From positions 1 through 6,489 of the forward strand of contig DROB01000442.1 in NCBI GenBank assembly GCA_011321985.1: 6,489 bases of DNA, in the 5' to 3' direction. Both the position numbers and the translations under genes were made by a program. Shown here in pieces: positions 1 to 6,416 of this stretch. Under the pieces are notes generated by a model. That model was not told the origin of the DNA. It did no database searches and saw nothing but the letters and a program-made list of their open reading frames with translations. Positions within the stretch are counted from its first letter, which is position 1. Each line of letters begins with the position of its first letter. This stretch comes from Gammaproteobacteria bacterium. Its GTDB lineage: Bacteria > Pseudomonadota > Gammaproteobacteria > SZUA-229.

Positions 1-432
1 ATGAATTATTCTGACCTGAAACAGGTCGTAGCTGTTGAGAAAAAAGCCTATCCTCATCCCTGGACACCGGGTATTTTCCGTGATTGTTTACGTATCGGTT
101 ACAGCGCATGGGTGATGACGCTCGATGATACTGTTATCGGTTATGGCATCATCATGTTGTCACCGGGTGAAGCACATATACTCAACATTTGTATCGATCC
201 AGCGTATCAGGGTAAAGGGCTGGGTCGTCATCTATTGCATCACCTGATTAAGAAGTCAGATCAGACGGATGTCGACATGCTACTGCTCGAGGTGCGACGA
301 TCGAATACCGGTGCGCAGGAGCTATATAGGTCAGAGGGGTTTCACGAGCTGGGTGTGCGTAAAGCCTATTATCCCGCTAAAAATGGACGTGAAGACGCTA
401 TCATACTGGCGAAGTACCTGAGTAAAAAATAG
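1..432 (+). CDS. rimI: Ribosomal protein alanine N-acetyltransferase RimI (probably 5'-partial)
   Basis: GNAT-fold acetyltransferase that, in the characterised family, moves an acetyl group from acetyl-CoA to the N-terminal alanine of ribosomal protein S18 in the cytoplasm. Visible motifs are PHPW (residues 18-21), the acetyl-CoA loop Q70-GKGLGR, the LEVRRSN block (96-102) and the LYRSEGF block (108-114), then KAYYP and GREDAI near the end. By recalled alignment to E. coli RimI, E97 and Y109 match its catalytic Glu103 and Tyr115. That alignment also leaves this reading about six residues short at the N-terminus, and M1 falls where relatives have the M of an 'IRPM..DL' start. The ATG at base 1 is therefore probably an internal methionine, with the true start just outside the window. 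The gene ends in TAG, 33 bases before the next gene. The GNAT/RimI assignment is strong; activity on S18 is inferred from the family. Confidence 0.9.
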   Translation: MNYSDLKQVVAVEKKAYPHPWTPGIFRDCLRIGYSAWVMTLDDTVIGYGIIMLSPGEAHILNICIDPAYQGKGLGRHLLHHLIKKSDQTDVDMLLLEVRRSNTGAQELYRSEGFHELGVRKAYYPAKNGREDAIILAKYLSKK

Positions 433-465
433 ATCCATAACTGTTTCAGGGAGTTTTTTTGTGAT

Positions 466-1575
466 ATGAAAAATAAATATTACTCTAAAGCCTTTCTGAT
501 ATGCCTTTTTAGCTGCGGCTTGATCGCCTGTAATAACGATGCTGGTCAACAGGGAAAAGTAGTACAGGGAGCTCCTCAGACTGAGGTGAAAGACTGGGCG
601 ACAACAAGTCTGCCGGATATCTCGCAGCAGCCTGTCAGGTTGCGCGTCGCTAATGTCGTTAATCCTCGTTTCGAGCAGCTGTCAGAAAAACAGATCTCAC
701 AGATACTGGTTCGTAGTCAACAGCTGGTGAAGCAATATTTTGATATCGATGTCGAGTTCTCTGAAACAAGAACACTTTCTATAAAAGATGTATTCGGCCA
801 TCTCAGTAAAGAAATTATTGCCGAGCGTCAGAAAGAAATCGTCGATATCGATTTCATCGATAAGCAGGTCCGGGAAAATATGCAACAGGCATTGTTTAAA
901 ACATTGACGCTCTATCGAGAGAACATGAATAATGTCATCGAGTTCGCACAGCCTTATCTGATCCACCCTGAGGAGAAGCAGAAAAATTTTATAGAGCTGT
1001 CCTATGCATTGACGGACACATTGATCTCAAGACTGGGTTACTGGAAGAAACAGGTGGCGAGCGACGGGTATCCTGTGCTGGATTCTAACGGGTATCATCA
1101 ATGGGTGTGGTGGGATAGCCTGGGTTACGGGAACCTGCCTTATGATGTCGTGATCACCAATCAACTGGTCGCGAGCGCTGAATATTATGGCATGGATGTG
1201 CATTCTTCCATCCGTGGTGGTTTGACGGCAGGAACCACGACTTATGATAAAAATACGCAGTTTAATGGTTACGCCTATATCATGGTCTATCCCATGCTCA
1301 ATGATACCGATCTATTGACTACCCTACGACAGGATGAGAGCTATACCGAGAAACAGATAGTCGATTATTCAGCAGCTTTGCTCAGCCATGAACTCGGGCA
1401 TCTGTTATTGCATCTGGGACACCCGTTTGGTAATCGTGCCTGCATTATGTCGCCGACAGTGATGCTGAATTATCGGGACTGGTACGGCAACCTCGATGCC
1501 AGTCGATGCGCGGTAGGGAGCAGCAAGGATATGCAACCAGGTGCGGTCGAGCTTGAATATAACAGGCGGTGGTAG
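466..1575 (+). CDS. Putative zinc-metalloprotease lipoprotein (HExxH, metzincin-like)
   Basis: Predicted 369-aa envelope lipoprotein. The N-terminus has a short positive region (MKNKYYSK), a hydrophobic stretch and a lipobox ending GLIAC, giving Cys22 as the lipidation site; Asn at +2 gives no inner-membrane retention signal, so an outer membrane location is likely. The middle (about 60-200) is charged and probably helical. The C-terminal third holds HELGH (H308, E309, H312), the typical zinc and catalytic motif of metallopeptidases, followed by H316, H319 and then C326-I-M328, which resembles a metzincin Met-turn. C348 could pair with C326. The third histidine of a standard metzincin would fall at 318, so the spacing here is one residue off. 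I do not recognise a named family, and the substrate is unknown. The start is supported by the signal peptide and by AGGGAG at 448-453, though the 12-base spacing is long. It may be co-transcribed with rimI. Confidence 0.8.
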   Translation: MKNKYYSKAFLICLFSCGLIACNNDAGQQGKVVQGAPQTEVKDWATTSLPDISQQPVRLRVANVVNPRFEQLSEKQISQILVRSQQLVKQYFDIDVEFSETRTLSIKDVFGHLSKEIIAERQKEIVDIDFIDKQVRENMQQALFKTLTLYRENMNNVIEFAQPYLIHPEEKQKNFIELSYALTDTLISRLGYWKKQVASDGYPVLDSNGYHQWVWWDSLGYGNLPYDVVITNQLVASAEYYGMDVHSSIRGGLTAGTTTYDKNTQFNGYAYIMVYPMLNDTDLLTTLRQDESYTEKQIVDYSAALLSHELGHLLLHLGHPFGNRACIMSPTVMLNYRDWYGNLDASRCAVGSSKDMQPGAVELEYNRRW

Positions 1576-1630
1576 ATTTCTTTTGATCTGAAAAAAGCTC
1601 AATCCTTTTCCGATATCGATACGAAGCCTG

Positions 1631-1636
1631 TATAAT
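1631..1636 (+). promoter_or_regulatory. Perfect TATAAT -10 box directly before prfC
   Basis: TATAAT matches the sigma-70 -10 consensus at all six bases. With a 17-base spacer the -35 position (1608-1613, TTCCGA) matches only three of six, and the TG in front is one base out of register for an extended -10. Transcription from this box would begin roughly at 1642-1646, at or just before the prfC ATG. The hexamer is seen directly; that it works as a promoter is inferred. Confidence 0.5.
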
Positions 1637-1645
1637 TGCGCCGCT

Positions 1646-3235
1646 ATGGCCTATTTAGAAGAAGTAAAACGTCGGCGGACTTTCGCCATCATCTCCCACC
1701 CGGATGCGGGCAAGACTACACTGACTGAAAAGCTACTGCTTTTCGGTGGTGCTATTCAGATGGCGGGTACGGTAAAAGGTCGAAAAGCCGCACGTCATGC
1801 AACCTCTGACTGGATGGAACTGGAAAAACAAAGGGGGATCTCTGTGACATCGTCAGTGATGCAGTTTCCGCATAAAGATTGCATCATCAATCTACTGGAT
1901 ACACCAGGACACGCTGATTTCTCCGAAGATACCTATCGGACATTAACGGCGGTCGATTCTGCCCTGATGGTCATCGATGCGGCAAAAGGGGTAGAGGAAC
2001 GCACCATCAAACTGATGGATGTGTGTCGGCTGCGTACTACCCCTATCATCACCTTCGTAAATAAGATGGATCGTGAGGCGCGTGAGCCGATTGATATCCT
2101 CGATGAGATCGAAGATATCCTGAATATAAAATGCGCACCGATCACCTGGCCGATCGGCATGGGGAAAAATTTCAGAGGGGTCTTTAATCTGGCCACTGAT
2201 ACCGTGCATTTTTTCAGTGCGACCCATGGTGGAAAAATACAGCAGGGTGATGTGATCAAAGGTCTGGACAATCCTCAACTGGACGAGGTGCTGGGTGGAC
2301 TGGCGGGAGAGATTCGTGAAGAGATCGAACTGGTAAAAGGAGCCAGCCATGAATTTGATCTGGATGCTTACTTAAAAGGGGAACTGACTCCCGTATTTTT
2401 TGGTTCAGGTATCAATAACTTTGGTGTTGCAGAATTACTCGATGCATTGAATGACTTTGCCCCAGCGCCGAAAGGACGAGATACACAGACGCGTGAAGTG
2501 AAACCTGAAGAAGATAAATTTACCGGCTTCGTGTTCAAGATACAGGCCAACATGGACCCGGGGCACCGGGACCGTATCGCCTTCGTGCGGATCTGTTCGG
2601 GGGCCTATAAAAAAGGCATGAAAGTAAAACATGTGCGGCTGGGAAAAGACATCAAACTTGCCGATGCCGTTACCTTTATGGCATCGGATCGCGAACAGGT
2701 CGAAGAGGCCTATACTGGCGATATCATCGGCCTGCATAATCATGGCACCATGCGTATCGGCGATACTTTTACCATGGGAGAAGATCTGGCTTTCACCGGG
2801 ATACCTAATTTTGCTCCTGAATTATTTCGCCGTGCACAATTGAAAGACCCGTTAAAGATGAAAGCACTGCATAAGGGTTTGATGCAACTGTGTGAAGAAG
2901 GGGCAACCCAGCTGTATCGTCCCCTGCATAATAATGACCTTATCCTGGGGGCGGTAGGGGTGTTGCAATTCGAAGTGGTAAAACACCGTCTGATGGCTGA
3001 GTACAGCGTTGATTGTAATTTTGAGACAGTCAATGTGACCACCGCTCGCTGGGTCGAATGCGATGATGAAAAAGAACTGAGCAGGTTCAAGAATCGTCAG
3101 ACCACGAACCTGGCCTTGGATCATGCCGGTGATCTGGCATATATCGCACCGACACGGGTGAATCTGGATATGACCATCGAAAAGTGGCCGGAGATCAGAT
3201 TCCTCTCGACACGTGAGCATGGTATTTATACGTAA
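1646..3235 (+). CDS. prfC: Peptide chain release factor 3 (RF3)
   Basis: Translational GTPase that, in the established family role, removes RF1 or RF2 from the ribosome after peptide release. At 529 aa it has the same length as E. coli RF3. The GTPase motifs are in order: P-loop SHPDAGKTT (17-25), switch I RGISVTSSV (63-71), DTPGH (85-89) and NKMD (139-142). The EF-Tu-like domain 2 and the RF3 C-terminal domain follow, with GAVGVLQFEVV in the C-terminal part and a tail ending REHGIYT. The start is set by family alignment, since the EVxxRRTFAIISHPDAGKTT block normally lies a few residues after Met1. No Shine-Dalgarno sequence precedes the ATG, and a TATAAT box ends 9 bases upstream, so translation may begin on a leaderless or nearly leaderless message. 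The gene stands alone on its strand, with a repeat-filled convergent gap downstream. No truncation or missing key residue is seen. Confidence 0.98.
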   Translation: MAYLEEVKRRRTFAIISHPDAGKTTLTEKLLLFGGAIQMAGTVKGRKAARHATSDWMELEKQRGISVTSSVMQFPHKDCIINLLDTPGHADFSEDTYRTLTAVDSALMVIDAAKGVEERTIKLMDVCRLRTTPIITFVNKMDREAREPIDILDEIEDILNIKCAPITWPIGMGKNFRGVFNLATDTVHFFSATHGGKIQQGDVIKGLDNPQLDEVLGGLAGEIREEIELVKGASHEFDLDAYLKGELTPVFFGSGINNFGVAELLDALNDFAPAPKGRDTQTREVKPEEDKFTGFVFKIQANMDPGHRDRIAFVRICSGAYKKGMKVKHVRLGKDIKLADAVTFMASDREQVEEAYTGDIIGLHNHGTMRIGDTFTMGEDLAFTGIPNFAPELFRRAQLKDPLKMKALHKGLMQLCEEGATQLYRPLHNNDLILGAVGVLQFEVVKHRLMAEYSVDCNFETVNVTTARWVECDDEKELSRFKNRQTTNLALDHAGDLAYIAPTRVNLDMTIEKWPEIRFLSTREHGIYT

Positions 3236-3313
3236 TAACTTGTACAGATATAAGCCAAAGTTACTGTTAATCGGAAGGTGGCTAACGGTCATAAGCGGAT
3301 ATACACAAAAAAG

Positions 3314-3441
3314 TTTTGCCGCGAAGGATGCGAAAAGCGCGAAGAAAAGCTTTTATATTTTGTAGGGTGGCACAGCCCAACCTACAAGAACAATCTTTAT
3401 ATTGGCGGTTTTTTTCGCTATTCGCGTCCTTCGCGGCAAAA
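3314..3441. repeat. Nested inverted repeat between convergent genes
   Basis: The left arm at 3314-3339 (TTTTGCCGCGAAGGATGCGA followed by AAAGCG) and the right arm at 3416-3441 are reverse complements over 26 bases with two mismatches. The left-arm motif continues as CGAAGAAAAGCTT to about 3352. A second, independent palindrome sits in the middle (3360-3387). As I recall, arms of the 'CCGCGAAGGACGCGAA' kind recur as dispersed intergenic repeats in gammaproteobacterial genomes; I know no agreed function. Its position between the ends of prfC and the metallo-beta-lactamase gene would suit a bidirectional terminator or a MITE-like insertion. Neither is shown. The rest of the 3236-3539 gap has no gene I can support. 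Confidence 0.8.
3360..3387. repeat. Inner palindrome, TTGTAGG...CCTACAA hairpin
   Basis: TTGTAGG at 3360-3366 pairs with CCTACAA at 3381-3387. After one G/A mismatch, TGG (3368-3370) pairs with CCA (3377-3379), leaving a six-base loop. The core, GTAGGGTGG...CCCAACCTAC, resembles the 'GTAGGGTGGG' palindromes found dispersed in many proteobacterial genomes. There is no U-tract directly after it on either strand, so a classic intrinsic terminator is not obvious. Confidence 0.65.
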
Positions 3442-3503
3442 TGTTTCTAAATCTTTCAGCATCAGCATCAGCTTTGCATCGCGAGCAGACTTTTAATTTC
3501 TTG

Positions 3504-3534
3504 TCACAGCGGTAAATCCGTAGTATTTCTGTGA
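3504..3534. other. Small imperfect stem-loop just past the metallo-beta-lactamase gene end
   Basis: TCACAG at 3504-3509 is the reverse complement of CTGTGA at 3529-3534. Inside lies CGG-TAAAT-CCG (3510-3520). On the - strand this lies 6-36 bases beyond the stop codon of the lipoprotein gene, where a terminator would be expected. The - strand downstream is A-rich rather than T-rich, so an intrinsic terminator is only weakly supported. Confidence 0.25.
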
Positions 3535-3539
3535 AAGGA

Positions 3540-4553
3540 TCAAAACTCCGCTTCTTCTATCTCACTATAAGCCTGTGCACCCTGTGGGCCCAGCAGGTCA
3601 TCGTAACCATACCAGCCTTTATATGCGGTTGTTGTTTTTTTCGTGATAGTGATGACATCACTACTGTCCAGATCTTCATCGAAGGCTTCTCTGGCCGCAT
3701 CATAGATGAGCATCAGATAATTCAGGTAGGTGTCAACCATATCGTGGTCGCCCGTCGGACCGTGACCCGGGACGTAAACTTTGGCCTTGCTTTCGAGTAT
3801 GCGGTTGATGGAGGAGATACTGCCCTGAAAGGTGCCATCGGTCATGCGTGGTATGCGTTTTGAGAGGACATTGTCACCCAGGAAGACGACAGATTCTTCG
3901 GTGACTTCGATCATGATGTCGGTATGGGTATGAGCGACACCATAGTGATGTATCTTAAAAGTCGTATCTCCGATCTTTATGATATCGCCGTCATTCACCG
4001 CATGATCAGGGCCGACGACTCTCGTGCCGCTGCTCGCGCCTTCTGTCATATCATCCATCAATTCGACCCAGCTATCGCCTTCACCATCAGTGATCGCATC
4101 CAGCATCTTCTCATGCCCATAGATCACTACTTCAGGATAGGCGGCTTTTATCGCCTGATTCGCTAACCAGTGGTCACCGTGGATATGGGTGTTGAATATA
4201 GCAACAACAGCTTGATCACTGACCCGTTTTATCTTGTCGAGCACATGTTCTCCTACCTGTACGGTCGAACCCGGGTCGATGATGACCAGGCCTGCGGAGG
4301 TCTTTATCATGCCCGGGTTATTCATAAAGCCCTTATTTTCGGGGTTGGGTAATTCACGCGGGCCATGCATGACCCAGACATTTTTACTTACCTGATCGAA
4401 TGCGAATGGAAAATCGTCTGCTTGCTCGACCGGGGGACTGGGTTGGGTAACGGCTTTCGTTTTGCCTGAACTGCCTGTTTCACCCGAAGGTGAGCATGCA
4501 TTCAGTGTGACAAGAAATAAGACCAGAGTAAGGAGCCGGGTTTGTATTATCAT
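3540..4553 (-). CDS. Metallo-beta-lactamase fold hydrolase, lipoprotein
   Basis: Predicted 337-aa envelope metallohydrolase. Residue numbers count from the ATG at 4553. The signal peptide ends in a lipobox LNAC with Cys20 as the lipidation site, followed by a Ser/Gly/Pro-rich linker to about residue 45. The MBL fold then shows every metal-binding motif: HIHGDH (123-128), H208 in AHTHTD, D227 in FLGDN and H264 in VPGHG. The block around GFMNNPGMI (76-84) and VIIDPGS (91-97) resembles the SoxH or quinoprotein-associated MBL branch as I recall it, but the substrate cannot be assigned. The frame is open to an ATG at 4649, inside the upstream gene, and to one at 4574. I chose 4553 because it gives a standard lipoprotein signal and has a weak GCGAG 10 bases upstream; 4574 is a real alternative. 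It is the last gene of the four-gene - strand run. Confidence 0.9.
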   Translation of the reverse strand: MIIQTRLLTLVLFLVTLNACSPSGETGSSGKTKAVTQPSPPVEQADDFPFAFDQVSKNVWVMHGPRELPNPENKGFMNNPGMIKTSAGLVIIDPGSTVQVGEHVLDKIKRVSDQAVVAIFNTHIHGDHWLANQAIKAAYPEVVIYGHEKMLDAITDGEGDSWVELMDDMTEGASSGTRVVGPDHAVNDGDIIKIGDTTFKIHHYGVAHTHTDIMIEVTEESVVFLGDNVLSKRIPRMTDGTFQGSISSINRILESKAKVYVPGHGPTGDHDMVDTYLNYLMLIYDAAREAFDEDLDSSDVITITKKTTTAYKGWYGYDDLLGPQGAQAYSEIEEAEF

Positions 4554-4591
4554 AAGTTTCAGGCTCGCTATCATCGAGCTATTGGTTATTT

Positions 4592-4948
4592 TTAAGTATT
4601 GAGGATAAGTAAGGTCATCGCTACGGCGGCAGGCAATGCCTGTAACCATAAGATAGAACGTTTTACTGTGATGGCTCCGTATATGCCAGCAATAATGATG
4701 CAGCTGAGGAAAAATACCAGTGCATCAAAGCCACCTGTGCTGACCAGCCCCCACAGCAGGCCAGCGGCCAGAAAACCGTTGTATAAGCCCTGGTTTGCCG
4801 CCAGTGAGGCCGATCGTCTGGCGTAGTCATCTTTTAAACCAAAGGTTTTTTTTCCGTAGGGAGTATTCCACAGAAACATTTCTAGCACCAGGAATAACAG
4901 GTGTAGAATTATCACGATGGTGATGGCGATGGTTGTTAGTACGTTCAT
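4592..4948 (-). CDS. DUF1304 family integral membrane protein
   Basis: Small 118-aa inner membrane protein with four predicted helices, roughly at residues 3-25, 46-66, 72-90 and 96-116. The signature blocks LEMFLW (22-27), a TPYGKKTFGL loop (29-38) and AANQGLYNGFLAAGL (50-64) match the DUF1304 family, whose members have about this length. The molecular function of the family is not known to me. The start is well supported: GGAGG (4953-4957) lies four bases before the ATG, 8 bases after the stop of the DUF1415 gene, so the two are almost certainly co-transcribed. The metallo-beta-lactamase lipoprotein gene starts 17-38 bases after this gene ends, depending on the start codon used. The adjacency suggests, without proving, a shared envelope-related task. 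Confidence 0.88.
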   Translation of the reverse strand: MNVLTTIAITIVIILHLLFLVLEMFLWNTPYGKKTFGLKDDYARRSASLAANQGLYNGFLAAGLLWGLVSTGGFDALVFFLSCIIIAGIYGAITVKRSILWLQALPAAVAMTLLILNT

Positions 4949-4952
4949 CTAT

Positions 4953-4957
4953 CCTCC
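4953..4957 (-). promoter_or_regulatory. Shine-Dalgarno sequence GGAGG for the DUF1304 gene
   Basis: GGAGG on the - strand, 4 bases before the ATG at 4948. It is the strongest ribosome binding site in the - strand operon and lies in the 16-base gap after the DUF1415 stop codon; the other three genes have weak or no visible sites. Confidence 0.75.
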
Positions 4958-4964
4958 AGAGCTC

Positions 4965-5513
4965 TCATTCGACGATACTATCAAGTTTTTTCCGCATCCT
5001 GACATAACCGATTTTATTCAGTTTCCTTATGTTTTTTTCGGGGACTTTCTCTATGTCAGGGTAGCCGGTTATCGCCTGCTCGAGGCTTTTTTCCCGGAGT
5101 ATATGTAGCATGGGATAGGGTGATCGGTTGCTATAATTACTGGCATCATTATCCATGCTGTCGGCGAAACGGTATAGTGGGTGGAAGCTCGCGAGCTGGT
5201 ATATACCGGTGTATTTCAGATCTTCTAATATCTGGTTGGCGAGATGCAGCAGGTCGAGATAATTATCGAAATCCTTATAGGCATCAGAAAAGATTAGCAA
5301 CTGTGTCTCGATATTTTCATGATCATCAAGAAAGGTGAAACAGTCAGCAATCTGCTGCAGATGACGGGTGATGTCTCTGCGGTGCACGACGGTATAATCA
5401 ATATTGTTCGTGTTGAACGCTGCGGAAGCAAACGGGCAGAGTTGCAGATCGATAACGATCTCGCTCACCCAGTTTTTTGTCTGCTGGATGATGGTCTCGG
5501 TGTCGGGAGTCAC
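4965..5513 (-). CDS. DUF1415 family protein
   Basis: Predicted 182-aa soluble protein with no signal peptide or membrane helix. The family hallmarks are visible: WVSEIVIDLQLCPFA (15-29), LASFHPLYRFA (107-117), SNYSNRSPYPMLHILRE (125-141, with the invariant-looking NRSPYP) and VPEKNIRKL (157-165). The biochemical function of DUF1415 is not established as far as I know. The length is normal for the family. The start is a GTG (5513); no in-frame ATG gives a better N-terminus, and only a weak AGG lies upstream, which suggests modest or coupled translation. It begins 19 bases after the stop of the 183-aa gene and ends 16 bases before the DUF1304 gene. Confidence 0.9.
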   Translation of the reverse strand: MTPDTETIIQQTKNWVSEIVIDLQLCPFASAAFNTNNIDYTVVHRRDITRHLQQIADCFTFLDDHENIETQLLIFSDAYKDFDNYLDLLHLANQILEDLKYTGIYQLASFHPLYRFADSMDNDASNYSNRSPYPMLHILREKSLEQAITGYPDIEKVPEKNIRKLNKIGYVRMRKKLDSIVE

Positions 5514-5532
5514 GATAAACCTGTTATGGTGG

Positions 5533-6084
5533 TTAGTGCGTATCCAGCTTGGCTAATTCACTTAATATCTGTGTGATCAGTGATTCGCCCTGTACGCCCA
5601 TGCGTGAACACAGTTTATCGACGTTGCGTTCACCATCGATCATGTCTTTGAGTACCGCGCCCAGATTGGCCAGGTCGCCTCCGGCCCTGGACATCTGTTC
5701 GGCCATTGAACCTAACATCGAGAGTGCATTAGGATCGCCGCGGCGTGCTTCGTCGATCAGACGGGCCATCATCGGGGCGGCTTTTGTCGCATCGCCACTC
5801 TGCTCACCTTTGGGCAGGGTTTCAGGGTCCTGCAGGCCTCGCAGGATGCTATCAGCAATAACTGCATCTTCTTCATCCAGACCATTGAGCATGGCCTGAT
5901 CGCGGTTCCCATCAATAATTTTATTGATCACGGTAACCAGGCTCTGCCAGCCATTCTGCGCTGATTGTTGTAATACCTGATCCAGTTGTGGTTTGAATTC
6001 CGGGTTCTGTATGGTCTGCACGACTGCCAGAACCAGGCTGGCGTGGGTCTGCAGTATCTGTTCGATCTTTTCAGGTGAGGGCAT
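5533..6084 (-). CDS. Hypothetical protein, 183 aa, helical, acidic
   Basis: I do not recognise a named family. The protein looks all-helical and cytoplasmic: there is no signal peptide and no transmembrane stretch. The N-terminal half (1-60) is amphipathic and Gln/Asn-rich. A linker around 82-100 (GLQDPETLPKGEQSGD) breaks it from a C-terminal half containing RRGDPNALSMLGSMAEQM (114-131), SRAGGDLANLGAVLKDMIDG (132-151) and a last helix ending SELAKLDTH. The spacing of small residues and GDP/GGD turns suggests short helical hairpins. The ATG at 6084 has no clear Shine-Dalgarno sequence; a TAA in another - strand frame ends 2 bases before it, as in translational coupling to a former upstream gene. 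It is the first intact gene of the - strand run. Even reading frame, codon use like its neighbours and close spacing to the DUF1415 gene support it as real. Confidence 0.8.
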   Translation of the reverse strand: MPSPEKIEQILQTHASLVLAVVQTIQNPEFKPQLDQVLQQSAQNGWQSLVTVINKIIDGNRDQAMLNGLDEEDAVIADSILRGLQDPETLPKGEQSGDATKAAPMMARLIDEARRGDPNALSMLGSMAEQMSRAGGDLANLGAVLKDMIDGERNVDKLCSRMGVQGESLITQILSELAKLDTH

Positions 6085-6086
6085 GA

Positions 6087-6340
6087 TTATTCAGTGGTAA
6101 ATTTTTCAGGGTAAGAGAATAACGTGATAAACAGGTGTTTTGCAAGCTTGTCTTCAGTGATTTTGTCAGTGGTGATGCGGTCTTTTGTCCCTTCTTGACT
6201 CTGATCTCCACGCAGAGCATGGGAATCAGAACATGTCGATGTACGATCCTGCCGCTGATCGTGCAGATACCGACAGTATGACCTGAAACTTCCTCTAACT
6301 CAAAGTCTGTTGCCGGCCATAAGTAGACATACGGAAAAAC
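6087..6340 (-). pseudogene. Possible frame-disrupted gene remnant upstream of the - strand operon
   Basis: Two overlapping - strand frames each look protein-like in turn. From about 6340 to 6195 one frame reads VFPYVYLWPATDFELEEVSG and then HTVGICTISGRIVHRHVLIP. From about 6182 to 6087 a second frame reads DRITTDKITEDKLAKH then LFITLFSYPEKFTTE and stops 2 bases before the next ATG. One extra base near the AAGGGACAAAAG tract (about 6184-6195) would join them. No start codon precedes the first part, which runs directly out of the repeat at 6345-6416, so the 5' end appears lost. I do not recognise the product. The judgement rests on composition and spacing only and could be wrong. Confidence 0.3.
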
Positions 6341-6344
6341 ATTT

Positions 6345-6416
6345 TTTTGCCGCGAAGGACGTGCCCGAGCGAAGCGACAAATACCCCTGGGGTGCGAAAA
6401 GCGCGAAGAAAAGCTT
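6345..6416. repeat. Second repeat-arm copy, interrupted by 33 bases
   Basis: TTTGCCGCGAAGGAC at 6346-6360 and GCGAAAAGCGCGAAGAAAAG with CTT (6394-6416) together match the repeat arm at 3314-3352, with the same orientation on the + strand. Between the halves lie 33 bases (6361-6393) absent from both arms near 3314-3441. The insert ends in ACCCC-T-GGGGT (6383-6393), a perfect short palindrome. No matching right arm is visible before the window ends. The whole 6085-6489 stretch has no intact gene: besides this repeat it holds the possible remnant at 6087-6340 and a short - strand frame at 6427-6486. Confidence 0.75.

Noticed and set aside
1933..3292. Several long reading frames on the - strand opposite prfC, plus 2631-2843 on the + strand
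   Set aside because: They lie wholly or mostly within prfC, which is certain; their translations have no recognisable domains and unnatural composition.
3459..3472. CATCAGCATCAGC tandem hexamer
   Set aside because: Only two units; no spacer-repeat structure, so not a CRISPR or a meaningful tandem array.
3504..3534. TCACA...TGTGA pair resembling a CRP site
   Set aside because: The half-sites are in inverted order and 20 bases apart instead of TGTGA-N6-TCACA, and the location is downstream of genes.
3531..4352. + strand frames at 3531-3863, 3924-4166 and 4170-4352
   Set aside because: They mirror the metallo-beta-lactamase gene on the other strand and show no domain of their own.
4554..4649. 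Longer N-terminus for the metallo-beta-lactamase lipoprotein, starting at 4649
   Set aside because: It would put 51 residues, including charged ones, before the lipobox Cys and overlap the DUF1304 gene by 58 bases; starts at 4553 or 4574 give a normal signal peptide.
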